The notes under the pieces: generated by a model | Told to the model about the DNA's origin: nothing | The model's database searches: none | Seen by the model: the letters and a program-made list of their open reading frames with translations, nothing else | Assembly (NCBI GenBank): GCA_039819185.1 | Contig: JBCBSK010000061.1 | Span: forward strand, 1-19,432 | Direction: 5' to 3' | Length of the DNA: 19,432 nt | Origin: JBCBSK01 sp039819185 | GTDB taxonomy: Bacteria > Pseudomonadota > Alphaproteobacteria > Rhizobiales > Tepidamorphaceae | Position numbers and translations under genes: made by a program | Shown here: in pieces, positions 6,317 to 13,247 of the stretch | How the letters are laid out: every line of letters begins with the position of its first letter | Position numbering within the stretch: position 1 is the first letter of the stretch

Positions 6317-7012
6317 TTAGCGATCCTGCCGCACGCGTTTAGCCCGAAGGCGGACATCGCTGTCGACACGCACCGGGACATCCCCACGTGTCTCCCGTTC
6401 GACGGTCTTAGGGATCACAACGGGAGACACACCCCAAATCAGGATGGTTTCCTGGCCGGTGCGGTTGCGTCCATGGTGGGGAATGCGGGCATCGAAACTG
6501 TAACTATCACCGGCCCGCAGAATGATAACCTCATCGCCGAGTGTCATTTCCAGCTCGCCTTTGATGACAATGCCGTGCTGCTCGCCGTCGTGGACGTGAT
6601 CCGGTTCGTCTGGCCGTTCGGCACCTGGGGCGTAAACAGCGATGCCCATATAGAACAACCCGCCGATCGAGCTTGACAACAGGCTGTCAGTGTAGCCGAT
6701 CTCCTGTGTGCTCTGCTCATAGAGGTTGTTGAGGTTACGTCGATTTTCGGCCCGGACAATATAGGCCCGTTCCATGGGTCCTGTGCCGCGGCGCGACGGG
6801 AAAAACCAGTTCACATCGACCGACAGTGCTTTGGCGACGGCCTCAAGAACATCGAGTGACGGCTTATTGGTGCCGCGCTCGATGGCACTCAGATAGCTCA
6901 ACGACACGCCGGTCCTGTCCTGCAAGTCTTTCAAGGTCAGCCCGCGCGCTTTTCGCAACTCGCGGATTTCGGAACCGGCGGACGGCATGGACGGGGTGGA
7001 CTGTCTAGGCAT
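6317..7012 (-). CDS. XRE-family regulator with C-terminal cupin sensor domain
   Basis: This 231-residue protein has the HTH-plus-cupin layout of PuuR/SutR-like regulators. Residues 14-70 form the XRE helix-turn-helix (IRELRKARGLTLKDLQDRTG, then SLSYLSAIERGTNKPSL). Residues 115-195 form a cupin barrel, with DHVHDGEQ (138-145) carrying candidate metal or ligand His residues and GRNRTGQE near its end. These regulators usually control amino-acid, polyamine or peptide catabolism. The ATG at 7012 has only a weak upstream purine tract; the ATG at residue 9 (6988) is an alternative. It diverges from the substrate-binding-protein/hydrolase operon across a 272-bp region with two dyads, so it probably represses that operon and possibly itself. 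Confidence 0.9.
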   Translation of the reverse strand: MPRQSTPSMPSAGSEIRELRKARGLTLKDLQDRTGVSLSYLSAIERGTNKPSLDVLEAVAKALSVDVNWFFPSRRGTGPMERAYIVRAENRRNLNNLYEQSTQEIGYTDSLLSSSIGGLFYMGIAVYAPGAERPDEPDHVHDGEQHGIVIKGELEMTLGDEVIILRAGDSYSFDARIPHHGRNRTGQETILIWGVSPVVIPKTVERETRGDVPVRVDSDVRLRAKRVRQDR

Positions 7013-7094
7013 GGCTTGGTCCGGGATCTTTGTAGCTGTTCGGCTGACCCTTGAATCTCTGAATCTCTCCGCACCAACCTAACAATCCATGACG

Positions 7095-7112
7095 GTTTTG
7101 CGTAGGCAAAAC
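7095..7112. promoter_or_regulatory. Inverted repeat, candidate operator of the XRE-cupin regulator
   Basis: GTTTTGC (7095-7101) and GCAAAAC (7106-7112) are perfect arms around GTAG. The site is 83 bp from the regulator start and 173 bp from the binding-protein start. Confidence 0.5.
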
Positions 7113-7139
7113 AATTTCTTTCATTTTCGGATTCAGCAG

Positions 7140-7158
7140 GAATTTCATTGTCAAATTC
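7140..7158. promoter_or_regulatory. Second inverted repeat in the XRE/SBP control region
   Basis: GAATTT (7140-7145) and AAATTC (7153-7158) are perfect arms around CATTGTC. On the minus strand the spacer supplies TTGACA (7154-7149), a perfect -35-like box pointing toward the regulator gene, although no good -10 follows. Its arms differ from those at 7095-7112, so the same protein need not bind both. Confidence 0.4.
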
Positions 7159-7231
7159 TTGTCTGTGAGTCACGCTGCTGTTTAGCGCCTCGGTCTGTAG
7201 GGGATCGGACCCGAGCGTCCAGAGGGATCAC

Positions 7232-7272
7232 CCAAACAAAGATCAACCAAACAAAGAGCGACCAGACAAACC
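7232..7272 (+). repeat. Three tandem 15-bp repeats in the 5' leader of the binding-protein gene
   Basis: CCAAACAAAGA occurs at 7232 and 7247, and a degenerate CCAGACAAA at 7262, all in exact 15-bp register. The third copy runs into the GGAGGG ribosome-binding site at 7272-7277. The transcribed strand is C/A-rich and unlikely to fold, so it could keep the leader single-stranded or serve as a repeated protein or sRNA target. Confidence 0.55.
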
Positions 7273-7284
7273 GGAGGGACGGGC

Positions 7285-8883
7285 ATGACGGATCACGCAA
7301 AACTCAAAGCGTTGCTGACGGGTAAGACCGCGGTGGGTCTCAACCGCCGCGAGTTCATGACGGCAGCAGCAGCCCTGGGCGCCTCGACTGCTATGGCAAC
7401 GACACTGTGGTCGGGTCACGTCAAGGCCATGCCCACCCGAGGCGGCCATCTCCGCATCGGTGCCGATGGTGGCGGCACGTCTGATACCTTCGATCCGATG
7501 CAGGCGCTTGGCGCTGATCATCCGACCCAAGGCGTGTTGGCCTGCTACGACACACTGACCGAGATCGATGCCACGGGTACGCCGGTGCCGAGCCTGGCGG
7601 AAAGCTGGGACGTCTCTTCGGATGGCACGAGATGGGCCTTCAAGCTCAGGCGCGGGGTCGAGTTCCATGACGGGCAGACGCTGACCGCCAAGGATGTCGT
7701 CTGGTCGCTGAACCAGCATCTGTCAGAGGACAATAAGTTCGCTGAAGGTCAGCAGATCATCGCCAATCTCGAAGAGCTCAAGGCCGATGACGACCGCACC
7801 GTCGTCATGGTGCAGAAGGAGGTCAATTTCGACCTTCCGGCGCATCTCTCCGCCTTTGGCCTGATCATCGGCAAGGAAGGCACTGAGGATTGGAACGTTG
7901 GGGTCGGCACCGGTCCCTACCGGCTTGAGGAGTTCGAGCCCGGCGTCCGGTTCCGCGGCACCCGGTTCGAGAACTTCTATCGCGAGGATCAGGGCTATTT
8001 CGACTCTGTCGAGATCCTGAACATCGCTGATGCCGCAGCCAAGGCGACCGCACTTCTGGGGGATTCGGTCGATGTCATCGGTCAACCCGACGTCAACACG
8101 GCGCGGCGTCTCGATGGTGTATCGGGCTTTTCGCTTCTGGAAGTTCCAGGCACGCAGCACTACACCGCCGATATGCGCACAGACATGGATCCCTTCACCG
8201 ACAACAATGTCCGGCTTGCGATCAAATATGGCATCCGCCGCGAGGAGATCCTAGACAAGGTGTTCGGCGGTTTCGGCTATGTCGGAAATGACAATCCGAT
8301 CGGCCGCGGCGTGCGGTACTTCAACACCGATCTGCCGCAGAGGGAGTTCGATCCCGATCGTGCGAAGTTCCACCTCAAAGAGGCCGGCCTCGACAGCCTT
8401 GCGGTCGAATTCTCAACCAGCGACGGCGCTTTCGCGGGCGCTGTCGATATGGGTGTTTTGATGCAAGAGTCGCTCAAGGAGGCCGGCGTCGATATGACGG
8501 TCAAGCGCGAGCCGGCGGACGGCTACTGGTCGAATGTTTGGCTGACGGCACCTTGGTGCGCCGTCTACTGGAACGGCCGGCCGACGGTCGACTGGATGCT
8601 GACCTCGACCTACATCTCGACCTCACCCTGGAACAGCACCTATTTCCAAGACGAGCGCTTCGACCGCATTCTTGCTGAAGCCCGCGCCGAGGGTGACGAG
8701 GCCAAGCGCCAGGAGATGTATTTCGAGCTTCAGGAAATCCTGCACAATGAGGGCGGGGCGATCGTCCTCGCTTTCGCGAGCTTCCTGCATGGTGTGTCCG
8801 ACAGGCTCGGCCATGGCCCGGTCGGTGTCAGCCGGCGCATGGATGACAGCCGGCTTGCGCGGCGCTGGTGGTTCAACGCCTGA
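7285..8883 (+). CDS. Tat-exported ABC transporter substrate-binding protein (SBP_bac_5 family)
   Basis: The 532-residue protein is the periplasmic binding component of a peptide/nickel-type ABC importer. NRREFMTAAAALGA (20-33) is a twin-arginine signal, with probable cleavage after HVKA (residue 48). The mature part shows family landmarks: FDPMQALG, LAESWDVSSDGTRWAFKLR, GVEFHDGQTLTAKDVVWSL, GTGPYRLEEFEPG and a C-terminal RQEMYFELQEILHNEGG. The start is fixed by GGAGGG 7 bases upstream. The stop overlaps the next gene's ATG by one base (TGATG), so the binding protein and hydrolase are translationally coupled. No permease or ATPase is in the window, so the protein either feeds a transporter encoded elsewhere or is an orphan. 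The ligand is probably a peptide or peptide-like molecule. Confidence 0.93.
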   Translation: MTDHAKLKALLTGKTAVGLNRREFMTAAAALGASTAMATTLWSGHVKAMPTRGGHLRIGADGGGTSDTFDPMQALGADHPTQGVLACYDTLTEIDATGTPVPSLAESWDVSSDGTRWAFKLRRGVEFHDGQTLTAKDVVWSLNQHLSEDNKFAEGQQIIANLEELKADDDRTVVMVQKEVNFDLPAHLSAFGLIIGKEGTEDWNVGVGTGPYRLEEFEPGVRFRGTRFENFYREDQGYFDSVEILNIADAAAKATALLGDSVDVIGQPDVNTARRLDGVSGFSLLEVPGTQHYTADMRTDMDPFTDNNVRLAIKYGIRREEILDKVFGGFGYVGNDNPIGRGVRYFNTDLPQREFDPDRAKFHLKEAGLDSLAVEFSTSDGAFAGAVDMGVLMQESLKEAGVDMTVKREPADGYWSNVWLTAPWCAVYWNGRPTVDWMLTSTYISTSPWNSTYFQDERFDRILAEARAEGDEAKRQEMYFELQEILHNEGGAIVLAFASFLHGVSDRLGHGPVGVSRRMDDSRLARRWWFNA

Positions 8884-10997
8884 TGCCGTACGGAGCCGAC
8901 AGGCCATCCGGCAGCATTGGGACGACAGGCGGGGCAGGGGGCACCTCGCGCCGCCTGTCTGCCAAAGCCGCGGAGACGCAACCGGTCTCGTCACCCGAGG
9001 GGACAGTCCCCGTCACCGAGATCGAGCATTGCTGGATCGCGATGCGCGACGGCGTGCGGTTGTCGGCGCGGCTGTGGCTGCCTGAGATGCCGGACGGCGC
9101 GCCGACGCCGGCGATCCTCGAATACATTCCCTACCGCAAGCGCGACATGGTGCGGGCGCGTGATGAGCGCAAGCATCCTGTCTTCGCCCGCCATGGCTAT
9201 GCCTGCCTCAGGGTCGATATGCGCGGTACCGGCCAGTCGGAAGGCCTTATGGCCGACATGTATCTCGATGACGAACGTGATGATGCGGTCGATGTGATCG
9301 ACTGGATCGCGCGTCAGTCCTGGTGTGATGGCGCGGTCGGCATGTTCGGCACCTCCTGGGGCGGCACGGCGAGCCTGCAAGCGGCAGCGCGGCGTCCCGA
9401 CGCTCTGAAGGCGATCATCGCCGTCTGCGCGACGAACGACCGGTTCAACGACGACATCCACTATATGGGCGGCGCGGTGCTGGCGGATTCCGTCGAATGG
9501 GGCGCGACGCTGCCGGCGATCCTTGCGTCGCCACCCGATCCCGAGATCGCCGGCCCCGGCTGGCGGGAACTGTGGCAGGCGCGCCTCGATGATCTTGCAT
9601 TCCCGCTCGAATCCTGGCTCCGGCATCAGACGCGTGATGCCTATTGGCGGCGTGGCTCGGTCTGCGATGAACCTGGTGCAATCACCTGTCCGGTTCTGGC
9701 CATCGGCGGCTGGGCGGATCGCTACAGCAATACGGTGATGAACCTCCTTGCCGGGGGGCATGACCAGTGCTGGGGCGTGATCGGACCGTGGGGGCATCAT
9801 TATCCCGATAAGGGCCATCCGGGGCCGGGGATCAGTTCGCAGCAACTGGCGCTGCGCTGGTGGGACCGCTGGCTGAAGGGCGTCGACAACGGAATGGACC
9901 GTGAGCCGCGTCTCACCGCGTGGTGCCAGGATTATCAGACCCCGCGCGACCTCATCGACCTCAGGGCCGGGCACTGGATCAGCGAGCCGCAATGGCCTGC
10001 GGCGTCCGTCATGGAACAGCGCTTGCATTTGAACCACGGTCAGTTGATGCCTGAGCCGATGCCGGATGCGGGGTCGGCCAGTGTGCCGCTTGATCTTACG
10101 GTTGGCATGGCGGCTGGCGACACGGGCTATTTTGGACGTCCGGGCGGACTGCCGCTGGACCAGGCGCCGGACGATGCCGTCTCGCTAATCTTCGAAACCG
10201 AGCCGCTTGCCGAACCTGTCGAGATCCTTGGTGCCGCCAAGCTGCGGCTGATGGTCGATATGAAAACGCCGGAAGGCCAGATCGCCATCCGGCTCAATGA
10301 TGTGCCGCCTGGGGGCGAAGTTCACCGCGTGACTTACGCGGTTCGAAATCTGGCGCTCGATGAAGCCGGACAGGCGGTGGACATGAACGCCGCAGGCCAC
10401 CGGTACGTCGAGATCACTCTCGCTAACACGGCCTACCGGTTCGCTGCCGGGCACCGCATCCGGCTGTCGATCTCGGCGTCCTATTGGCCGATTGTGTTTC
10501 CGTCGTCCAGGCAATCCCGAGTGACGCTGGTCGTGAGCGACAGCACGATGACGCTGCCTGTCCGCCAGGCCACGGAGCCGGACCGGCCGACCGAATTCGG
10601 TGCTGCGTCCGCACTGATTGACGAGGCACGTCATCGTGTTGTCGACGCGCCGCCGCTTGAGCGCTGGAACGAGCAGATCGCCGATGGGGCGATCCTGAAA
10701 AGTGGCTGGCGACAACCCCTTCTGGTGACGCATCACCCCGAAATCGGGCTCGACTTCGGGTTTGAAAACTCAGCCGACTATTCCATCTCGCCTGATGATC
10801 CAAGCAGCGCGTCTGTTACGTTTTCCCATCGGTTGGTCTACCGGCGACAAGGGTGGGAAGTGGACATCCACAGCAAGGTCACTGTCAGCGTCACGCAGAA
10901 TGGGTTTTCTATAGACGGGTGGCTCGACGCTCTGGAAAACGGTGCCAGGGTGAAGCACAAGACGTGGCAAAATCAGGTCTTGAATACACCAAGCTGA
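8883..10997 (+). CDS. CocE/NonD-type alpha/beta hydrolase (peptidase S15 family)
   Basis: This 704-residue protein has the fold of X-Pro dipeptidyl-peptidases, cocaine esterase and alpha-amino-acid ester hydrolases. The nucleophile is Ser158 in GTSWGG. The acid is probably Asp279 (GGWADRYSN) and the His is His305 (GPWGHHY). A jelly-roll C-terminal domain follows (about 400-560), then about 130 further residues ending KHKTWQNQVLNTPS. No signal peptide is visible, so it likely acts in the cytoplasm on material brought in by the coupled binding protein, cleaving an ester, amide or peptide bond. The ATG at 8883 overlaps the preceding stop (TGATG) and is preferred over the in-frame GTG at 8868, which adds only five residues. 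The first 45 residues are low-complexity. Family membership is firm; substrate is not. Confidence 0.9.
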   Translation: MPYGADRPSGSIGTTGGAGGTSRRLSAKAAETQPVSSPEGTVPVTEIEHCWIAMRDGVRLSARLWLPEMPDGAPTPAILEYIPYRKRDMVRARDERKHPVFARHGYACLRVDMRGTGQSEGLMADMYLDDERDDAVDVIDWIARQSWCDGAVGMFGTSWGGTASLQAAARRPDALKAIIAVCATNDRFNDDIHYMGGAVLADSVEWGATLPAILASPPDPEIAGPGWRELWQARLDDLAFPLESWLRHQTRDAYWRRGSVCDEPGAITCPVLAIGGWADRYSNTVMNLLAGGHDQCWGVIGPWGHHYPDKGHPGPGISSQQLALRWWDRWLKGVDNGMDREPRLTAWCQDYQTPRDLIDLRAGHWISEPQWPAASVMEQRLHLNHGQLMPEPMPDAGSASVPLDLTVGMAAGDTGYFGRPGGLPLDQAPDDAVSLIFETEPLAEPVEILGAAKLRLMVDMKTPEGQIAIRLNDVPPGGEVHRVTYAVRNLALDEAGQAVDMNAAGHRYVEITLANTAYRFAAGHRIRLSISASYWPIVFPSSRQSRVTLVVSDSTMTLPVRQATEPDRPTEFGAASALIDEARHRVVDAPPLERWNEQIADGAILKSGWRQPLLVTHHPEIGLDFGFENSADYSISPDDPSSASVTFSHRLVYRRQGWEVDIHSKVTVSVTQNGFSIDGWLDALENGARVKHKTWQNQVLNTPS

Positions 10998-11028
10998 ATC
11001 ATCGGCCACACGCTCCGTTCATGCTCTG

Positions 11029-11076
11029 GAGCATGTTCCCGAAAAGTACGTGCAGTTTTCGGACAGGAACACGCTC
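11029..11076. repeat. Alphaproteobacterial palindromic repeat (GAGCATGTTCC type)
   Basis: GAGCATGTTCCCGAAAA (11029-11045) pairs with TTTTCGG...GGAACACGCTC (11056-11076), leaving a 4-base bulge and one mismatch. An additional ATGCTC...GAGCAT mini-palindrome overlaps its left edge (11021-11034). The sequence closely resembles hairpin repeats abundant between genes in Rhizobiales-type genomes. It follows the hydrolase stop by about 30 bases and probably serves as its transcript end. Confidence 0.75.
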
Positions 11077-11349
11077 TATTGGCGTGTTACCACGCCCAGT
11101 GAGCAATGCGCGTCTCTCACGCTCACGGTTCTTCAGAAACAGCTTTTTGCATCGATACGCGCTGCAAAGCAGATCGGCGCGGGACATGCGGCAATCCAGG
11201 CCCGGTGATGGCAAGTCCAGCGGGCCAAGAGCCTCAGACACTGGCCATTGGGGCGCCAAGGTCTGAGGAGATATGAGGGTTCGCCAACGACTGTGGTTTT
11301 GGTCAGTCGCCAGCGTTTGATGGCCCTACGCTGTGCCTTTGGAGGCAAC

Positions 11350-11363
11350 CGCAAGCGCTTGCG
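11350..11363. repeat. Perfect 14-bp palindrome at the SDR stop codon
   Basis: CGCAAGCGCTTGCG reads the same on both strands and abuts the stop codon (11364-11366) of the minus-strand SDR. It has no loop and no U-tract, so a protein-binding or recombination site is as likely as a transcript end. Confidence 0.4.
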
Positions 11364-12146
11364 CTAGTTCATTTCCATGCCACCAGCACAGGACAGGGAG
11401 ACGCCGGTCAGGTAAGCAGCTTCGTCGCTTGCGATCCACGACACGATTCCGGCCTGCTCGTCGGCAGTCTGCATCCGCCCAAGGGGGATGTTCTTAACCC
11501 ACTCCGCTTCCATCTGATCGATGGTCAGGCCGTATTCCTTGGCCCAATGCTCCGTTTCGTAATCAAGCATCGCTGTGTCCGTCACGCCGGGGCACACGCA
11601 GTTCACCGTGATGCCATGCGGTGCCAGATCGTTCGCCGCTGATTGGGTGAACATGATAATGCCGGCCTTGGTAGCGGCATAGACACCATAGTTTGGCCAG
11701 CCCTTCTTGCCGAAGATGGAGGCTGTGTTGACGATACGGCCAGCCTTCTGGTCGATCATCTTGAGAGCGGCATACTTGTTGCAAAGGAAGACGCCGCGCA
11801 GATTGACGTCGATGCATTCATCCCATTCGGCCTGTTCGACCTGCCAGAAGGGCTTCATTGGGCCGATAACGCCTGCATTCGTCGACAGGATGTCGATCCG
11901 TCCAAGTTCACTGACGGTCGTGTTCACGGCCTTTTCCGCGACTGAAGCATCGGCCATGTCACCTTGTATGACGACGGCTTTTCGACCCATCCCAACAATC
12001 TGGTTTGCAACCTCTTCGGCCGCGTCCTTGCGCGCATTGTAATGGATGACAACATTGGCGCCGTCTGCCGCTAGCTTAAGTGCAACGCTACGCCCGATCC
12101 CACTGCTCGCGCCCGTAACGAGAGCAGTCTTTCCGTCATGTCTCAT
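11364..12146 (-). CDS. Short-chain dehydrogenase/reductase (3-oxoacyl reductase-like)
   Basis: This 260-residue classical SDR has every canonical element: GASSGIG (12-18) cofactor loop, NAG at 90-92, active-site Asn115 (DVNLRG), Ser143 and YAATK (Tyr156, Lys160). It should oxidise or reduce an alcohol/ketone pair with NAD(P)H. A longer in-frame start at 12197 adds 17 residues without family similarity. The ATG at 12146 is chosen because GGGAGG ends 5 bases before it and the Rossmann strand follows at once. It diverges from the kinase operon across 219 bp, which could mean shared control. It would fit a semialdehyde or alcohol step, but the sequence does not define the substrate. Confidence 0.92.
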   Translation of the reverse strand: MRHDGKTALVTGASSGIGRSVALKLAADGANVVIHYNARKDAAEEVANQIVGMGRKAVVIQGDMADASVAEKAVNTTVSELGRIDILSTNAGVIGPMKPFWQVEQAEWDECIDVNLRGVFLCNKYAALKMIDQKAGRIVNTASIFGKKGWPNYGVYAATKAGIIMFTQSAANDLAPHGITVNCVCPGVTDTAMLDYETEHWAKEYGLTIDQMEAEWVKNIPLGRMQTADEQAGIVSWIASDEAAYLTGVSLSCAGGMEMN

Positions 12147-12365
12147 GCTGTCCTCCCAAGCTATCCGTCGGCTACACTCGGCCAGCCGGTTAGGCAATTC
12201 TCCCTGCCATTAGACCAGCTGTTCGATTTCTCTTTGAAAGCATCGATTCCATGGGGTAACGTCCCTGTCAACTAATGGAATGAAATTCCGTATGTTGGAA
12301 TTTATGTTGAACCTGCATAAGCGTCCCGTCTTCGCGATGGAGGAGAGGGGATTTGGGGAGTGGAC
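12147..12365. promoter_or_regulatory. Divergent control region between the second SDR and the kinase operon
   Basis: These 219 bp contain no gene and are AT-rich in the middle. GGAAT (12277-12281) and ATTCC (12285-12289) form a 5-3-5 dyad; another GGAAT begins exactly 20 bp further on (12297-12301), and an ATTCC lies at 12246-12250. The 20-bp phasing (two helix turns) suggests cooperative binding. The pattern loosely recalls IclR-type sites (GGAA...TTCC). Confidence 0.45.
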
Positions 12366-13247
12366 ATGAGTGCGTTGGAACAGGTCGCGGAGATGTCGTG
12401 CTGGAGCGGCGCGCCGACGATCGAGCGTTTTGAAGGCGGCATGAGCAATGAGGTCTTTCTGGTGCAAACCGGTGAGAGCCGGTATGTCGCGCGGATCCTC
12501 AGCGACAATCCGATCTTTCATGTGGATCGGCGAAACGAAGTCGTCATCAGCCGTGCAGCCTATGAGGCTGGGCTGTCACCCCGTGTCGTGCACTATGAGC
12601 CGGGCCGCATGGTAACCGAGTTCATCGAAAGCGCAGTGCCGTTGTCGCCCGACCGATTGCAGGACGACGCAATGCTGGAGCGCGTGTTTGAAATCGTGTC
12701 GCGCTGCCACCGGACGATGGGCTCTCTTGTTCACAGCAATCCGCCGATCACGTTTTCAACGTTCGACGCTGTGAGAGGCTACGCTGCGACGCTGAAGCGT
12801 TACCGGTGCCGGCTTGACGATGATCTCGACCGCCTTCTGGCGCTTAACGATCAAATGGAACAGCGCATGGGCGGCGCCGAGCGCGCGTTCGGTCACAACG
12901 ATCTTCTTGTGACCGAGAACATCATCGATGACGGTGACCGTCTTTGGCTGGTCGATTGGGAGTATGGCGGCTGGAACTACCCGCACTTCGATCTGTGCGC
13001 GGTCATGGAACATGCTGGCGTTGACGCCAAAGAGCAGACCGCAATCCTGACACGCTACTTCGGTGACAAGATGGGCCCAGCCGTGGATGAGCAGGCCGCG
13101 ATCATGAAGGCTGGTAGTCTGCTGCGCGAAGCGATGTGGGCACTCGTTTCCGAGAAACACAATCAGGCCGACATCGACTTCGTCGCCTACACCGATGACT
13201 ATCTTGCCCGTTTCGAAAAGGCCGTGGTGGCGACGGGCATCGCGTGA
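12366..13247 (+). CDS. Choline/ethanolamine-kinase-like phosphotransferase (APH family)
   Basis: The 293-residue protein has the aminoglycoside-phosphotransferase/choline-kinase fold, which moves the gamma-phosphate of ATP to a hydroxyl. GGMSNEVFLVQTG (24-36) is the nucleotide loop region and YVARIL contains the usual hydrophobic strand. HNDLLVTEN (177-185) is the catalytic loop with Asp179, and LVDWEYGG (195-202) holds the metal-binding Asp197. The catalytic loop is one residue longer than the usual HxDxxxxN, so Glu stands at the Asn position and Asn185 is displaced by one. GGGGAG lies five bases before the ATG at 12366; the GTG at 12360 overlaps that site and is rejected. The stop overlaps the next gene (GTGA). 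The acceptor may be an amino alcohol or hydroxyamino acid, inferred from its PLP-enzyme neighbour. Confidence 0.88.
   Translation: MSALEQVAEMSCWSGAPTIERFEGGMSNEVFLVQTGESRYVARILSDNPIFHVDRRNEVVISRAAYEAGLSPRVVHYEPGRMVTEFIESAVPLSPDRLQDDAMLERVFEIVSRCHRTMGSLVHSNPPITFSTFDAVRGYAATLKRYRCRLDDDLDRLLALNDQMEQRMGGAERAFGHNDLLVTENIIDDGDRLWLVDWEYGGWNYPHFDLCAVMEHAGVDAKEQTAILTRYFGDKMGPAVDEQAAIMKAGSLLREAMWALVSEKHNQADIDFVAYTDDYLARFEKAVVATGIA

Larger units (their letters stand above)
10998..11363. other. Convergent intergenic region of 366 bp without a recognisable gene
   Basis: Between the hydrolase stop and the 3' end of the second SDR gene there is one palindromic repeat (11029-11076) and a 14-bp palindrome (11350-11363). 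The short open frames here (for example 10999-11259 minus and 11133-11354 minus) show no family motifs, and I found no plausible ribosome-binding site for them. The rest may be decayed coding sequence, but I cannot identify a parent. Confidence 0.6.

Noticed and set aside
7232..7272. CRISPR-like array
   Set aside because: The repeats are 15 bp with no separate spacers, occur only three times, and there are no cas genes.
8868..8882. GTG start for the CocE/S15 hydrolase
   Set aside because: It gives only five more residues inside the previous gene; the TGATG overlap at 8883 is a typical coupled start.
8991..10037. 348-codon minus-strand frame
   Set aside because: It lies entirely opposite the CocE/S15 hydrolase, whose motifs are clear. 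The antisense product is Arg/Pro/His-rich and without recognisable domains, as expected of GC-rich shadow frames.
10999..11259. 86-codon minus-strand frame as a small gene
   Set aside because: No plausible ribosome-binding site, no recognisable motif, and it spans the palindromic repeat.
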